Source of the DNA: Gonium pectorale | Lineage: Eukaryota; Chlorophyta; Chlorophyceae; Chlamydomonadales; Volvocaceae | Reading direction: 5' to 3' | Assembly: GCA_001584585.1 (NCBI GenBank) | Contig: LSYV01000012.1 | Coordinates: 2,168,510-2,232,509, forward strand | DNA: 64,000 nucleotides | Shown: in pieces, positions 1 to 12,140 of the stretch | Position numbering within the stretch: position 1 is the stretch's first letter | How the letters are laid out: every line of letters starts with the position of its first letter | Notes under the pieces: generated by a model | The model's input: the letters and a program-made list of their open reading frames with translations, nothing else | Databases searched by the model: none | Told to the model about the DNA's origin: nothing | Program-made: the position numbers and the translations under genes

Positions 1-109
1 CTACGGCCNCGAGGGCAGCAAGTACGCGGGCGGGAGGCCGGCGACGGAGCGAGCAGCAGGACGGCGGCTGTTTAGCAACGAACCGCCCCCCTCCTCCGTC
101 CCTCCCCCC

Positions 110-3100
110 ATGGCTACGTCGCCCTCGCGTGGCGGGCCTCCGGGGGCGGATGGTGCCGGCGGCGAGGCCCGCGCGCTGCCCATTGGCGGCGAGGGCAAGG
201 ACATGGTGCACGAGATTCTGGCGGCCTCGGGTCCGCACGGCATTGCCAAGGTGCAGGAGGTGGGTGCCGGTGCGGCAGCATGGCTCGCGGGGGTGCGGGG
301 TCGGCACCGCACCCCCATCGAGGGGTGCACGACGCGGGTGCCCGCGAGGCAGCGTGGCCCTGGGGCCTTGGTCCCCCGGGGGCGGAAAGCCCGCACGTCG
401 CCACTTGAAGCGCTCGAGTTGGGCGCTGGGTTGGTGGTCGGTGTTTTGGCCGAATGGCCGAATAGCTTTGTGCGGACACGCCTTGGGCGGCCGTGGCGCC
501 GGTGGGTGCCCTGTTGGCACGAGCGCCCCAGTGCCAGCTGTCCAGGCCCCCACCCGACCGACGGCTCCACCCCAAACAGGCATGCCTGATGCCGTACCCG
601 CTTGTACGGCACCTGCTGGGGATGCTTGAGAGCATGGAGGTGACGCGCGTGGAGGTGAGGCGCTGGGCGGGGTTCGCGATACGGGGTCTTGATACGGGGA
701 CGTGCTCACAGTGGTGAGGTATTCTGGGCAAGTGCTGAAAGTGCGAGGCAGTGCCAATGCATTCTGGGAAACACGTTGTGGACGCCTGATGCGCGACGTG
801 CCCTCCTTCGAACCCTCCCCCCTGCCTGCGGGCATCAGGCCCACCGCGCATGTACGGGGTCTTAATGCGGCGGAAGGGCTGAATGTAGACGCAGTGTTCG
901 CGGCAAGGGAGTGTTCGCGCGGCCCTGACATTCAATGCGCCGAGGCAGATGGCTTGGCAGTCTTGCAGCAATATCTGCCCCGGGATGCCCAACGAGCTGC
1001 GGTGTTGTGGGCAGCTGCGAACGCTCGCGGCAGTGTGGCGCACATGGGGGAGCTGACTGGCCGCTGATGCGTGACGCCCCGCCCTCCTCCAACCTGGCGA
1101 GAGAATGCCTTCAAAACCCACTGGCCCCCAACCAGGCCCACCACATGTTCTCTGACGCCTGACGCCCCCCCTGCCCCCCAAACCAACTGCCACCCTGCCA
1201 CCCTGGCCCACCGGCGTTAGGCCCACCGCGCGGTGCTGGCGCGCGCTAAAGAGCGGCTGCTGTCCCGGGTGGCCGCCCTGGAACCCCGCGCCGACCGGTC
1301 CCGGCTGGAACGGCTGCTGGCGGCGTCCTTCACCTACCTGGGCATGGCGGAGATGCGCGAGGTGGGCAGCAGGGGGCAGGGCAGGGGGTAATACGGAACG
1401 GCAAACGGGTCGCGTCGTGGACACCGAAGCGCATACTCAGTAGTAGGAGGAACGACGGTCTTGGGAAGGTGTGAAGACGACCTGCAAAACTGCGATGTCA
1501 GCGACGAGCGATACGTGCCGTGGCATACCTTCGCAGGGCAGGGGGGCGGCTGGGGGTAGTAAAGAAGGGAAACGAGTCCCGTCGCGGACACCGAGTTGCA
1601 GGGGGGTGCGGTGGGGGCATGGGGGCATGGGGGCATGGGGGCAGGGAAGGCGGGCATGTATGCGGGAACGGCCGGGGAAAGGTATGTTGAAGACACGGAG
1701 TCTGGCAAGGTTCAGGCCTGTCTCATTCAGCTGGCATCCGCCACCGCACCCCCCTGTAGGGCATGGGCGTGGGCGTGACAAAGACGGGGCGTGACGGGGT
1801 GGAACGTGGGAGGAGGGCGGGGACGGGGATATGTGGGCAGGTACGGCAACTTTGAGCCCGCTGGTCTTTGGTTCCAGACGCGCCAGGAGCATCCGTGTCA
1901 CTGAAGGACTGAGACTGTGGATGGTTTGGGTGCGAGGGAGGGGGACAGAACGGGGGCGTGCCGTTCAGGCGCAGGGGATAGTGCTCCAGCACCATTGGAG
2001 AGCTCGCCCACGCAAGCAGGGCAGGAATGCTGAGAGCTCCCTCACGCTGTGCCCGCGCCACCTTCGCGCATTGGTTCGGAACCCCGTTCCCTGGACGCAC
2101 TCGCCACCCGTCCGGCTGCTCGCAACCGTGATCGTGCCAACAGTTTCCGGCTCCCTGCCCATCCCGTCTGCCCATCTGCCCCACCCCCGAGGGGCGAAGT
2201 GGGCTTGGCAGCGGACGGCTGACTGCGGCTGGCGTCCAGCCCGTCACTGTCCAACCCTGTTTCCCAAACTCCCCGACGCGTTCGTTGCTTCGCTTTCAAC
2301 TGCTCGGGACGATGCGCACCTCCGGGCCTCTCCATCGGGAACGACCTTCCATGACTTCAATCCAACGTGGTCCCGCGGCACTTACGCACCGTGGTCCCGC
2401 AGGTGCCGCTGGCGGCGATGGAGCGCCTGGAGCGGGTGCCTCCACCCCACCTCAAGCAGCTGGCGGCGGACACGGAGATCTTCAAGAGCCTGCCGCCGGG
2501 CGTGCAGCGTCAGGTGGGGAAGCGACGTGCGGCACAGCTGGGTCATTGGGTCACTGGGGCTGTGCAGAGACGGGCGGAGGCGGAACACGGCGGGGCATCG
2601 ACGGGGCATGGGTTCAGTGGCTGCCCTTTCCTAGTCTGCAACCGTCGCAAAGTGGGAGGTGGAACGGAGCGATGCCTTGCGCAGAGCGCGCTTTGCAGCT
2701 CCCCTTCTATTGAATGACGGCTGCAACTGCCTCTTCGGGCTGCGTCCCCTCGCGCCTGCATTTCCCTCGTCACCCTTCTAAACAGGTTTGGGAGTACGAC
2801 AAGAACCTGCTGCAGAACGACGCCATCCCGCTGGTGGGCGCCTACAAGTACGAGACCGCCACCTACATGCGCGCCCTCGCGGCAGACGAGTTCCTGCCCG
2901 CCCTCCTCGCCGACGCTGCGCGCCTAGCGCCCGCCTTCGCCGCTCCGCCGTCGGCGGCGTTTATTGGCCCCGCCGGCGCCAAAGGTGGCGCCTCAGGAGC
3001 CGGCGCCTACGGCGGCGGCAACGACCCGGACTCGCTCGCCGGCCTGGCCGGTCGAGGCGTCGGCTCCGCCACCGTGCCCGGCCGCGGCGCCGGCGCCGGC

Positions 3101-6100
3101 GGTGCCGGTCGTCGCGGAGGCGCAGGCGCTGCTGCCGCGGCGGCTGCTGCGAAAGTGGGCGGGTCGCACCTGCTGGGCGGGCTGGGGGAGGGCGGCGGTC
3201 CGGGCGGCGGAGGCGTGGTGGGCATCACCCGGAAGATCCTGCGCAAGGGCTCCCGCATCACGCAGGCGCTCAAGGGGATGGTGGGCAGCAGCCCCAAGAT
3301 CTACCTGCAGGTGGGGAGCTGGGGGGGGCCTAGGCGGAAGGCGGCCCGCTCGGAGGGAAGGACCCGCCATGCGCTTGAGCCTCAAGCGTGACACCCCAGC
3401 AGTCGTTACACTTAGTTCTATAGGTCAGCCGCTTTATCTCTCCCTACTCAGCCCTAGACTACTTCTATTACTCGGTTTCCGTCATCACCCGGCGGCTCGG
3501 CTCCGGGCCGCGCCCGCTCCTTGCGGGCGCGGCCGCCACAAGCCAAGTTTCATGCTCTGGTATGAACGAGTTAACGATTCTCTGCTCGACAGTCATCAGT
3601 CAGCTTTTGCCCACGGACCGAATACACAGTTGGGGCCGGGTTTTGCCCCGGCCCCAACTACCACCACCCCCAACACCCCCCCCCCACCCACACACACACA
3701 GCATCCACTTCGCAACAACACGTTCCCAGTCCGTGTGTTGTGCGCTCAGCGACCGAACCCATACCTTGGTGCATCAGCGTCATTGTAATTCTTGAATCTC
3801 ACACGAAGCCGACAACCCCTGTTCGACACACATGGTTTCTTGTGCTGTCCGTCGCCCGCCCCCGTGCTCGCCCACACCCCCGGGAGCCGACGAACCGAGG
3901 GTGGGGGGCGTAGCTTGGCCGCCGGACGGGTGAACGCAGCTGGCGTCTAGTCATCTCCTATCAAGCCCTGTTTCCTCCACCCCAACCCCACCCCGCGTGC
4001 CGCCCCTTTGCCGCGCCCGCCCGCTCCCAGATCGTGGAGCTGTGCGCGGTGCGCTTCGTGGCCAGCGACCGCCTGTACCTGGGCGTGCGCGAGTGCTCCT
4101 ACGCCACCCTGCGCGGGCAGCTGCTCATGGCGTTGCACGACGACAACAACCCGCTGGCCGCCAAGGATAGGTGGGTGGTGGGCGGGGAGCGGGGGGCAAG
4201 TTGGACACGTAGGTTGTGGTGGCGCAGCGGGAGCGGGGGGCAAAGGGCGAGTTGGGCAGGGAGGTGGCGGATGGGTAGGAGCTTTAGATGAAAGCAGTCG
4301 GAGTTTGAACGTATGGTCAGAGTGACAGGGAGCGCGGAACAGGAAATGAGTTGAGGAATTGGGAGGAGGGTGGAGGCCGGGCCTGCCCAGGTTGCAATGG
4401 AGGACGATGACGCCCCGCTGCCGCCGAGGGGGCAGGTGCAAGGCGGCCCGCGAGGTGGGTAGTGAAGAGGAAACGGGTCGCGTCAGGTTAAGGTACAGGA
4501 GCAGACGGGTCTGATGCTCGGGGGCAGGAAGGACGGGGAGTAGGAGTGCAAGCCGGAGAGACAAAGCAGAGCAAGGCAGCAAGCCCGCTGCTCGGTCGTG
4601 TGCACGGGCGGCGACGGGCCGGGCTTTCGCAAAGGCGTCCGGCCGGACTGCTGCTGATGCACTAAGCGCTGACCCCTGAGAGGGGACTGTGCGCGCATAT
4701 ATACACACTCTCCAGCATTCCAGCAATTCCTGCGTTAAGTTCTTGGGGGTTTACTTTTGCTTAGTCGGGCGGAGGATCCTTGGGCTGCTGGCTGCTTTGC
4801 TGCCTCGTTTCAGACCTGCTTGAGCAATCCGTCACGCAAACCTAGCATACACACACATACACATACACGTATGCGTTTTCCTTTTCAACACATACACATA
4901 CGCTCGTCGTATGCGGTGTTCCTTTTCAACACATACACATACACTTTCGCTCGTCGTATGCGGTGTTCCTTTTCAACACATACACATACACGCCCGTGCC
5001 GAGATCTGCTTGCGTCAAGCTTGTATGCCCTGAGCACGCTTGTATGCATACATTAGGGCCCCCATGGCCCCCTGGCCCCCCTCCGGGGCCCCCGGTATGC
5101 GATTCGGTGTCCGGGAAGCGGCCCGTTTCCCTGCTCCATTACCCCCGCCCCCCGCAGGTGCCACGAGCTGGCGTGGACGCTGGACGCCGGCATCCGAAAC
5201 GGCTGCCTGTCGGACAAGCACCTGGAGAAGCTGGGCCGCTTCTTCGAAGACATCCTCGAGGTAGGCCGGCTCGGGCGGGGGAGGAGGAGGGCGATTGCGG
5301 CGCTGCGCGCCTCGCGCAGGGGCCTGCATCAGCGCATGGGCGGCCCCCGCGCGCGCTCTCAGCCCACGGCGAGGTTCTGGAGTGCACCCATCGACCTGGC
5401 GTCCCGACTAGGTTTCGCGCTCCCTGATAACCCACCAACTGGCCCTGCTCGCTCTCAGCAAGAATCGTGGACCCCCCTGAAAAGCACCTTGAGTGTCGTG
5501 CGTACGGTGCCGTACCCATACCGTACACCTCATGCATGGCAGGCCGCGGAGGAGGCGGAGAACCTGGGCAGCAAGCGGCGGCGCGGCGCGTCCGGGGCGC
5601 TCCCCGGCGGCTCCGGCCGGGGGCGGCGCGAGCCGCTAGACGAGTCGGAGAGCGCGGGCGCGGGCGGCCACGGCGGCGGCGCGGGCGGCGCGGCGGAGCC
5701 GCTGCGCGTGCTGGGTGACGCTGCGCTGGTGCTGCGGGACCCCTCGGCGCTGCACCTGCTGGCGGCGCAGGTGCTGAGCCTGATGCAGGTGGGGATACGC
5801 GCCGGGGTGAAGGCAGAGACTGCGCGGCCGGCGGTGTGTTGCGGCGTCTGGCACCGAAGGGGGGGGCTGGCTGCATCGTCATTCGGTCCCGTGCTCCTCC
5901 CCTTCGGACTCCTCATTTACCTCGATGCCCTCCCTCTCACCCCTTCCCACCCCGCGCTCCCCCCGCCCGCCAGTCGGAGGTACTGCTGCCCGAGCGGCTG
6001 CCCCGGGACGTGCCGCCGCTGGTGCTGGTGCTGCGGCTCATGCAGCTGGCGGCCGAGTGCCGCAACATGCTGCGGGAGCGAGCGTACAGGTGGGGGCGCG

Positions 6101-8954
6101 GGGTTGGGGGTGCGAGAGGGGGGGGCAGAGCTGGGTGGCGTGGCGGTGCGAGTCGGGCTTGGGGGCTGGGAGATGGCCGTTTGGGGTCGTGGGCCAGGCT
6201 GGAGGCGGCTCGTTCGCAGTGGCAGGAGGAGCACGCTGCGGGATCATGGAGCAGCCGCGGCAGGGCTTGCTTGCCTATGTGCTCACCTTACTACTCTGCT
6301 TCACCCAAGCGTGCATCTCGCCTCCTGCCTGGCATGTTGCCGCGTGCAGGTTCCCCGACGCCGACCGGACCATCCTGCAGGACCTGCTGCCGGTCCTGGC
6401 GGCCACCAGCATGGACCACCACATAGCCGGTGTGCGGGCCGGCATGGCGGCAGCCAAGGCGGCAGCAGCGGCGGGGGCCGGAGGAGGGGCAGGCGTGAGC
6501 GGCGGCGCGGCTGGGGGCACGGGTGGAGGGGCCGTGGGCGGCGCGGCCGCGGGTGCGCCCCCGGCGGGCCCCGAGCCCAACGCGATCGTGGAGGAGGTGG
6601 AACTGGAGTTCCCTGATGCGGCAACCAAGGCCAGGTGCGGCCCGGGCGGGGTGAAGCGTGTTAGGGCCGGATGGAACCCCAGCGTCGAAATACAGGAGGG
6701 TGTTGTTGTCGGGGACTGGGGCGATGGCGGGTGACTCGGAAGCAGGATGTGGAAGCAGGATGAGGCTGCGAGACGTGGCCTCGCGTTCGGGGCATAGGGG
6801 CAGGGTGCGGAAGCCCTTTGTTCTGCTAGCCCAGCGGGAAGCTGCGGCGGTCAACGGCGGGGACCGCGCCCTAAAAAGCCCTCGCCCTCGCCGACCCCGA
6901 TGGAACCCTGGCCCCCGGGATGCCCTCCCTTCCCCAGGGTGTATCAGGCGCTCCGCAGCAACGAGGTGGCCAGGCGGCTGCTGCAGACCTACGCGCTGGA
7001 GCGACTGGCCAAGGAGGACTACCTGGCGGCGGCCAAGGTGGGCGGGATGGGAAACGGGCCGTGGGCAAAGGGGAGCTGACGTGCGGCTGTGCATACGGCG
7101 AAACTGGGGCTGTGTTTATGATCATGGTTGTGGATAGGGGCATCGCGGGGCGAGGCGGGCGCTGCTGTTTCGGCGGCTCGCCCCACGAGCGAGCGTGCGG
7201 GAAGGGCCGTGCAGCTGCATCCACCATATGCCGACGTGCGCGACGCAGCGCAGCGGAGCGGAGCGGAGCGGAGCGGAGCCGGTGGCTGCAGGTGCCTGCT
7301 CCGCGCGCTCAGGCTGACGAGCCGCGCCGCGCCATGCCGCCCATGACCACCCCCGGTCGCAACCTGTTCTCACGCTTGGTCTCTCCCGCCCTTCCCCCCT
7401 CCTGCCGCCCATCCGTTCCGCTACCCGCATCCACCACCACCACCATCGCCATTGCCCCCTCCCATCCCCGGCCTCCGGCCCTGCATCGTCCAGCTTGCCC
7501 ACGGACGGCGGCTGCCCCGCCCTTCAACCCCCGCCCCCGCTGCAGGTCCTCTCGCTGCTGGCCCGCCTGCTGGCTCCCGGCTGCCTGGCCGTCGAGTGCG
7601 CCGACTTCGCCTCCACGCTTGCCGCGCGGCTGGCGGAGCGGGTGGCGGCGCGGCGGCTGGGGCCCGGCTGCACCCTGTGGACGGTGGCGGTGGACAACCT
7701 GCTAGTGGCGGCCGTGGACGCGCACACGCAGGTGGCTGGGTCGGGAGGGAAGCAGCATGAAGCGGTCCGGCCAGTGGTGGTGGGGCGCGGGGGGGGGGGG
7801 TAAGGGTAGAGTACTTGTGCACGAACGCGGGCATGGGTGGGTGGGTGCGTTCTGCTGCGCAGCTGCATGCGTTTCATGCAGTCCTTCGCGGATAGGACTG
7901 GGGTCCAGTGCTTGACGCAAGTCCATTCGAGTGTGTGACCACGCACTCGACGTCAGAAGTCTGGGCTTGGGGTCTTGTGTGGCAGGGTGCTGTCTGCCGT
8001 CGCTGCCAGGTGCTGTTGGACATCCTTGAAAACCTCCGCGCTTCGTCCCCGTTGGCCTGCAGACGCACGAGGAGGTTCTGCGGCTGCTGCTGGCGGCCGC
8101 GCTACCCACCGCCGACGGCCGGCCGCCCCTGCTGCTTCCGGCCGAGGTGGACGCATACCTGCGCATCACGCTGGAGAACAGCAGGGACAGCCGCAGAAAG
8201 TGGGTGCAGGGAGGGGGAGGGAAGGGCGCATTCGGGGGCGTCGGATGACTGGCGAGGGGAGGGAGGGGTGAGAGGGTTAGGGGCAAATGGGCAGGGAGAG
8301 GCACTTTCATGGACGTTTGCAAGAACTGCCGGTACATGGGCCGGGACAGCTTGCCGGGACATGGGCTCGGGCTGGCTGCAGTACGCTGTGAACCGTCTGC
8401 TGCCTGATCCGACGCTGGCCCCGAGGCGCCCCTCAGGTACAAGAAGTTCACGGGCGGCGACGCGCTGGCTCGCTTCCCCATGGCCTCTCTGCTGGCCTCG
8501 GACATCGGCTCGGACATCGGCTCGGACGGCTGGCCGGGCATCATGCAGCTCAAGGTGGGGGACCGTTCGGGCTGACCTTCGGCTCTGGCAGCGGGTCAAG
8601 TCTTGAGAAGTCAATATGAGCACGTGCCGTCCACCCATGCATAGACCTTGCGAACTTGCCATTTTGAAATGCGGTTCAGTAGGAGTCGAGAATTAGTTGG
8701 CAAGCCACAATTATTATGTGTACGCCGTGTCGTGCTCCTCTTGCTCTTGCACTTCCTACTTTCCCATCTTCCTTCCCCACCCCCACGCCACTCCTTTTTT
8801 CCCATCCCTGATCTGCCCTGCACTCTCCGTCGCCTTGCAGCTCAAGGGTGCGGACGGAGTGCGCAGCGTGTATGAGATGTTCCGGCGAGTGCCGGGCATC
8901 AGCCCCGAGAATGCGCCGGCCCTCTTTGACTATCTGAACAACACCAAGCTGTGA
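110..8954 (+). CDS. NELFB: NELF-B (COBRA1)-like negative elongation factor subunit, 15 exons, ~848 aa
   Basis: Exons read as 110-259, 580-654, 1221-1361, 2403-2513, 2786-3310, 4031-4170, 5158-5260, 5543-5788, 5974-6089, 6350-6634, 6938-7037, 7546-7731, 8063-8199, 8437-8554, 8841-8954. All junctions keep phase and give about 848 aa; animal NELF-B is about 580-630 aa. Similarity to NELF-B runs along the whole length: LERLLAASFTYLGM and MERLERVPPPHLKQL (exons 3-4), the VWEYDKNLLQND block, GSSPKIYLQIVELCAVRF running into SYATLRGQLLMALHDDNN (exons 5-6), CHELAWTLDAGIR (exon 7), and LPRDVPPLVLVLRLM (exon 9). The extra length is Gly/Ala linkers near residues 212-302 and 558-600. In animals NELF-B is a scaffold of the NELF complex, which holds RNA polymerase II at promoter-proximal pauses; a pausing role here is inference. 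The frame is open upstream of the ATG to the window edge, so an earlier start is possible. Confidence 0.85.
1611..1647. repeat. Short GGGGCAT-type tandem repeat in NELF-B intron 3
   Basis: About four to five copies of a GGGGGCAT-like unit lie in the 1-kb intron between exons 3 and 4. Simple sequence, with no function visible. Confidence 0.7.
3506..3659. repeat. Two perfect hairpins in NELF-B intron 5
   Basis: A 12-bp perfect inverted repeat (arms 3506-3517 and 3523-3534, 5-nt loop) is followed about 95 bp later by a 13-bp perfect inverted repeat (arms 3628-3640 and 3647-3659, 6-nt loop). Both are GC-rich and lie in the 720-bp intron between exons 5 and 6. Confidence 0.8.
4871..4992. repeat. 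Short tandem repeat in NELF-B intron 6
   Basis: Three imperfect copies of a 41-47 bp unit begin with CCTTTTCAACACATACACAT at 4880, 4921 and 4968; the last two are spaced 6 bp further by an ACTTTC insertion. A CACATA-rich stretch precedes them. The repeat is intronic and no coding role is seen. Confidence 0.8.
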
Positions 8955-9140
8955 TGATGGACACGCCAAAGGGCCTTGCGATCGGTGGCAGCGCATGAGG
9001 CGCATGTCAGCTGCGCGGGCAAGCTCCTTTGCTAGATGTCGATGCGTAACTCCGTTGCTGCGTATAAGCTGAAATATAGGGAAGTCTCGAGCAGGGCGTA
9101 TTTTCTGTAGCAAGGAAGTACGATGGATCCTGCAGCGCTA

Positions 9141-9145
9141 TGTAA
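9141..9145 (+). terminator. Candidate poly(A) signal TGTAA for the NELF-B-like gene
   Basis: TGTAA is the usual polyadenylation signal in volvocine algae. This copy lies about 190 nt after the NELF-B stop and 115 nt before the next gene's ATG, so the intergenic space is very short. Confidence 0.4.
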
Positions 9146-9259
9146 TTTGCTAATTCTGCCATTTTCTTCCCCAAGCTGCCCGCACATGCACTTAAGCCAG
9201 AGCTTTGCACAATACAGCTACGCAGCACTGCTTGCCGGTTTTAGGGTGACTCGGCCGCG

Positions 9260-12140
9260 ATGGTCGGGAGGAGACGCAAGGAGGAGCAGACTTCCTCTGA
9301 GGAAGACGATTCCGCTCAGGAGAACCGCCATAAGGTGCCCAAGAAGAGCACCGTTGCAGATGGCGAACATGGCGCACAGCGGCACGGTCGCAGGCCCGTT
9401 TGGTTCTGGTAAGCTGTGGAACATCAGGTGTATGCATTGTTTACAAGCCAGCGATGCTGAAGGCGCTTGGTCCGTCCGCAGGGCCGAGTTCAATGCCTGG
9501 TGAGAGACTGGTGACTGTGCGACTGGAGATATCGAATGCGGTTAGAGGTGCTCAGTCCAGAGAGCTGGGCACAAAGAGAATCCGGGCCTGTATCGGGTGG
9601 GCACGCAAAAGTCGTCTGTGCCATCTGAACTGATTTTCCATTGTGCGTGCAGGTGGAGGGAGGTTTTTGACCGCAACGGCAAGCGGCCGAACAAGCTCAC
9701 AATCTTAGAATGGTACAACCAGCACGCGACCTCCGTCTGGGAGCAGGACACGCCATCGTACACGGTAAGCGCGGGTTTAGGGCACCGAAGGGCACACTCC
9801 CTTGCCTCAAGCCCCCCTATCCTAAACCCTATCTAAGCTGAGCAATTGCAGGTTGCTGTCTAGAAATGGTTGCCTTGAAACCGTGTGGGCGTCAATGATT
9901 GGCACCGTAGATGCTTGTATGCATACGCTGCAACTCCCAGGTGGCGACCCAACCTGACTAGCCCCACCTTCGCCGACGGCTGTCACTCTCCCATGCAGGA
10001 AACGAGGATGCACGCCAAGTGCCTGCGCTCCACAGAGGCGGTTCGCCTCTATTTCCGACGATACAGAGCAGCCCGCAAGGTAAGGAGTCCGTCCCAAACA
10101 TGACAGTCCTCCTTCGCTCCTGGTGCGCGCGTTCTGGTGTCCTTACCCTGCCGCAGTGTGACTTCCTCAAGGCTTGCTCGCGGCCCTCGACACCCGATGC
10201 CATCTGGGTCCAGTCGAATGCCTTGTTACGGACGCGCTCTCCAGGGCACCTCCGTGCATCCTACACCATAGCTAGCGCACCTCGTGAATCCGCTGACCGT
10301 GTCGCTCAGGGGTAGGCCGGGTAGCTCTACCGGATGGGCATACCAGCTATGACCGCCTTTTCCGCTGTGGCCACTTCCCTAACCAGGGGCAGAACTACCA
10401 GAGCGACGCGGAAGAGGAGGAGGAGGGCGGGCGCTCCGGCGGCGGTGCTGCGCCTGCCCGTGCCGGCGGCGGGGAGCAAGTCCAGCGTGTGGTGCGGCGA
10501 CACAGCGAGGTCGCGGAAGAGGTCAACATGGACCCAGTTCGGCTTATTGCGGAACACAACCGCCGCATCTTGGAGTCGCAGGCCCAGGTGCGCCTGTCCA
10601 AAGCGGCACACAGCTCGTATCCCCGCTGCAAAAATGCCCATGTCCCGGCCCTTGATGAATTCAACTATATGCTCCATATTTTCCTACGTTTTCTCCGCCT
10701 CTGCCCCTCTTGCAGGCGGAGAAGCAGGGAAGCTTGCGGAAGGGTGCTACCGTCACGACATCGCTGATGGCCGCAGCCCCTGCGCAGCCTTCCAGCCTAC
10801 CGCAAAAGGTCCTCTTCGGCGGCGGCGCCCACCCCGCCGCGTCCAACCGAGTAACAGGTTTTGGCCTGCCACCCATACCGCCCCAGGCCATGTGGGTCAC
10901 CAACGATGCCGGCGGCCATGCCGGCGCGCCTGGCTTTGCAGCGAGGCCAGAGTTGGCATATTATGGTGGCCGCCGGCATAGCGAAGTTGCCGAGGAGATC
11001 AAGGTAGACGAATCCCGGTTGGTTGCCGAGCGTAGCCGGCGCATCTCGGAGCCATTGTTCTGGGCGCTTTCGGAGCAAGAGCAGGAAGATCAGCAGCCTA
11101 AGGGAGTCACCGTGACCACGTCGTTGGCTGCGGTGAAACCGTCCGAATACAAGAACAGCGCCCACCCTCGCACCGACGCTCGCCACAGCGTCCAGGCGTC
11201 AGGCCCAAGCGCTGGCGTAGGAATGTCCATAGCGCCCTTTCGATTTACGTCAGGCAGCGCTGGTGCCGGCAGCGGGCGCAGCGCGCCAGGCGCCGCGGTG
11301 CAGCCTGACCCAGATGGTGAAAGTCCTGGCCCCTGTCCCAGCCCCGGCGCAACCCTTCACCCGGCCGCCTTGCCAGCCGGGACGGCCTCTGCGGCTGCAA
11401 ACGCACCCGTTGGCAGCTTCGGATCCCAGAGCACGCCGGCTACTTCCGTTGGGGACGAGGGCAGCAAGACGGAGCCCAGGAACTGGCCTGAGATGCAGTT
11501 CGGCTTGATGGCTGCCAAACGCATCAGCGAGAGGTCCTCCGGGACCGGAGACGCCCCTGCTTGCGTCAATGAGCACTCGGCTGCTGGTGCCGGCTCAGAG
11601 CACGAATGCTCCGGAACTGACCTGGATGACGACGGCCGGTGGGCACCCAACGACCCTTCGGCGCCTATCAACATCAACCATCCACGCCAGCAGCTGCTTT
11701 TGGCGCAGTCTTGGGCTCACCGGCAGCTTTCCGCATTCCCCATGCCCTTTCCTATGGGCTGCCCTCCCCAGCACGGGGTCGCTATGCAGCCGTCCTCCTT
11801 CCCTGGCGCACTCGGCGGGTACGGCATGTACTCCCCGCTCGTCCACCCCTTCGGAAGCAACCAGCGCATCCTGATGCATGGCGGTGGTGAGGGCCTTTCC
11901 GGCATTCCCCTGCCGCTGGTCACGGGAGCTATGCCGGTGGCGCCGCAGCGCTCCATTATGGTTCCCCTATCCGAAGTGGGACAGGTGGCGCCGCCGCCGC
12001 AGTGGCGGCCCCGCGGGGTTGCGGCGAGCGAGGCCAGGGCGGTGCAGCCCCAGGGGCCCCCTTCGGGACCAGCCTATGCCTGCGCTGTGGATGACGACGA
12101 TGACGACGAGGGTGTCCCTGAGGTGTTCTGGGACTCCTGA
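9260..12140 (+). CDS. Homeodomain-like domain protein A, ~661 aa, with an 18-nt microexon
   Basis: Exons 9260-9408, 9482-9499, 9653-9764, 9999-10079, 10387-10587, 10716-12140, all in phase. Residues about 46-120 form a domain shared with the next gene: WAEFNAWWREV, then PNKLTILEWYNQH, then HAKCLRSTEAVRLYFRRYRAA. The last stretch resembles homeodomain helix 3 (V-x-x-[WY]-F-x-x-x-R-A) but lacks the usual Asn51. The 18-nt exon supplies the conserved WAEFNAW motif. After the domain come an Asp/Glu-rich patch, a duplicated block beginning RRHSEVAEE at about residues 157 and 273, each followed by KG[AV]TVTTSL, and a long Pro/Ala/Gly tail ending in an acidic DDDDDDEG run and EVFWDS. I infer a nuclear, DNA-binding regulator; no named family was recognised. 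The spacing and shared domain with the downstream gene suggest a tandem duplication. Confidence 0.7.

Noticed and set aside
114..1424. 436-codon minus-strand ORF
   Set aside because: It is the antisense of NELF-B exons 1-3 and introns, with no domain; GC-rich DNA keeps such frames open.
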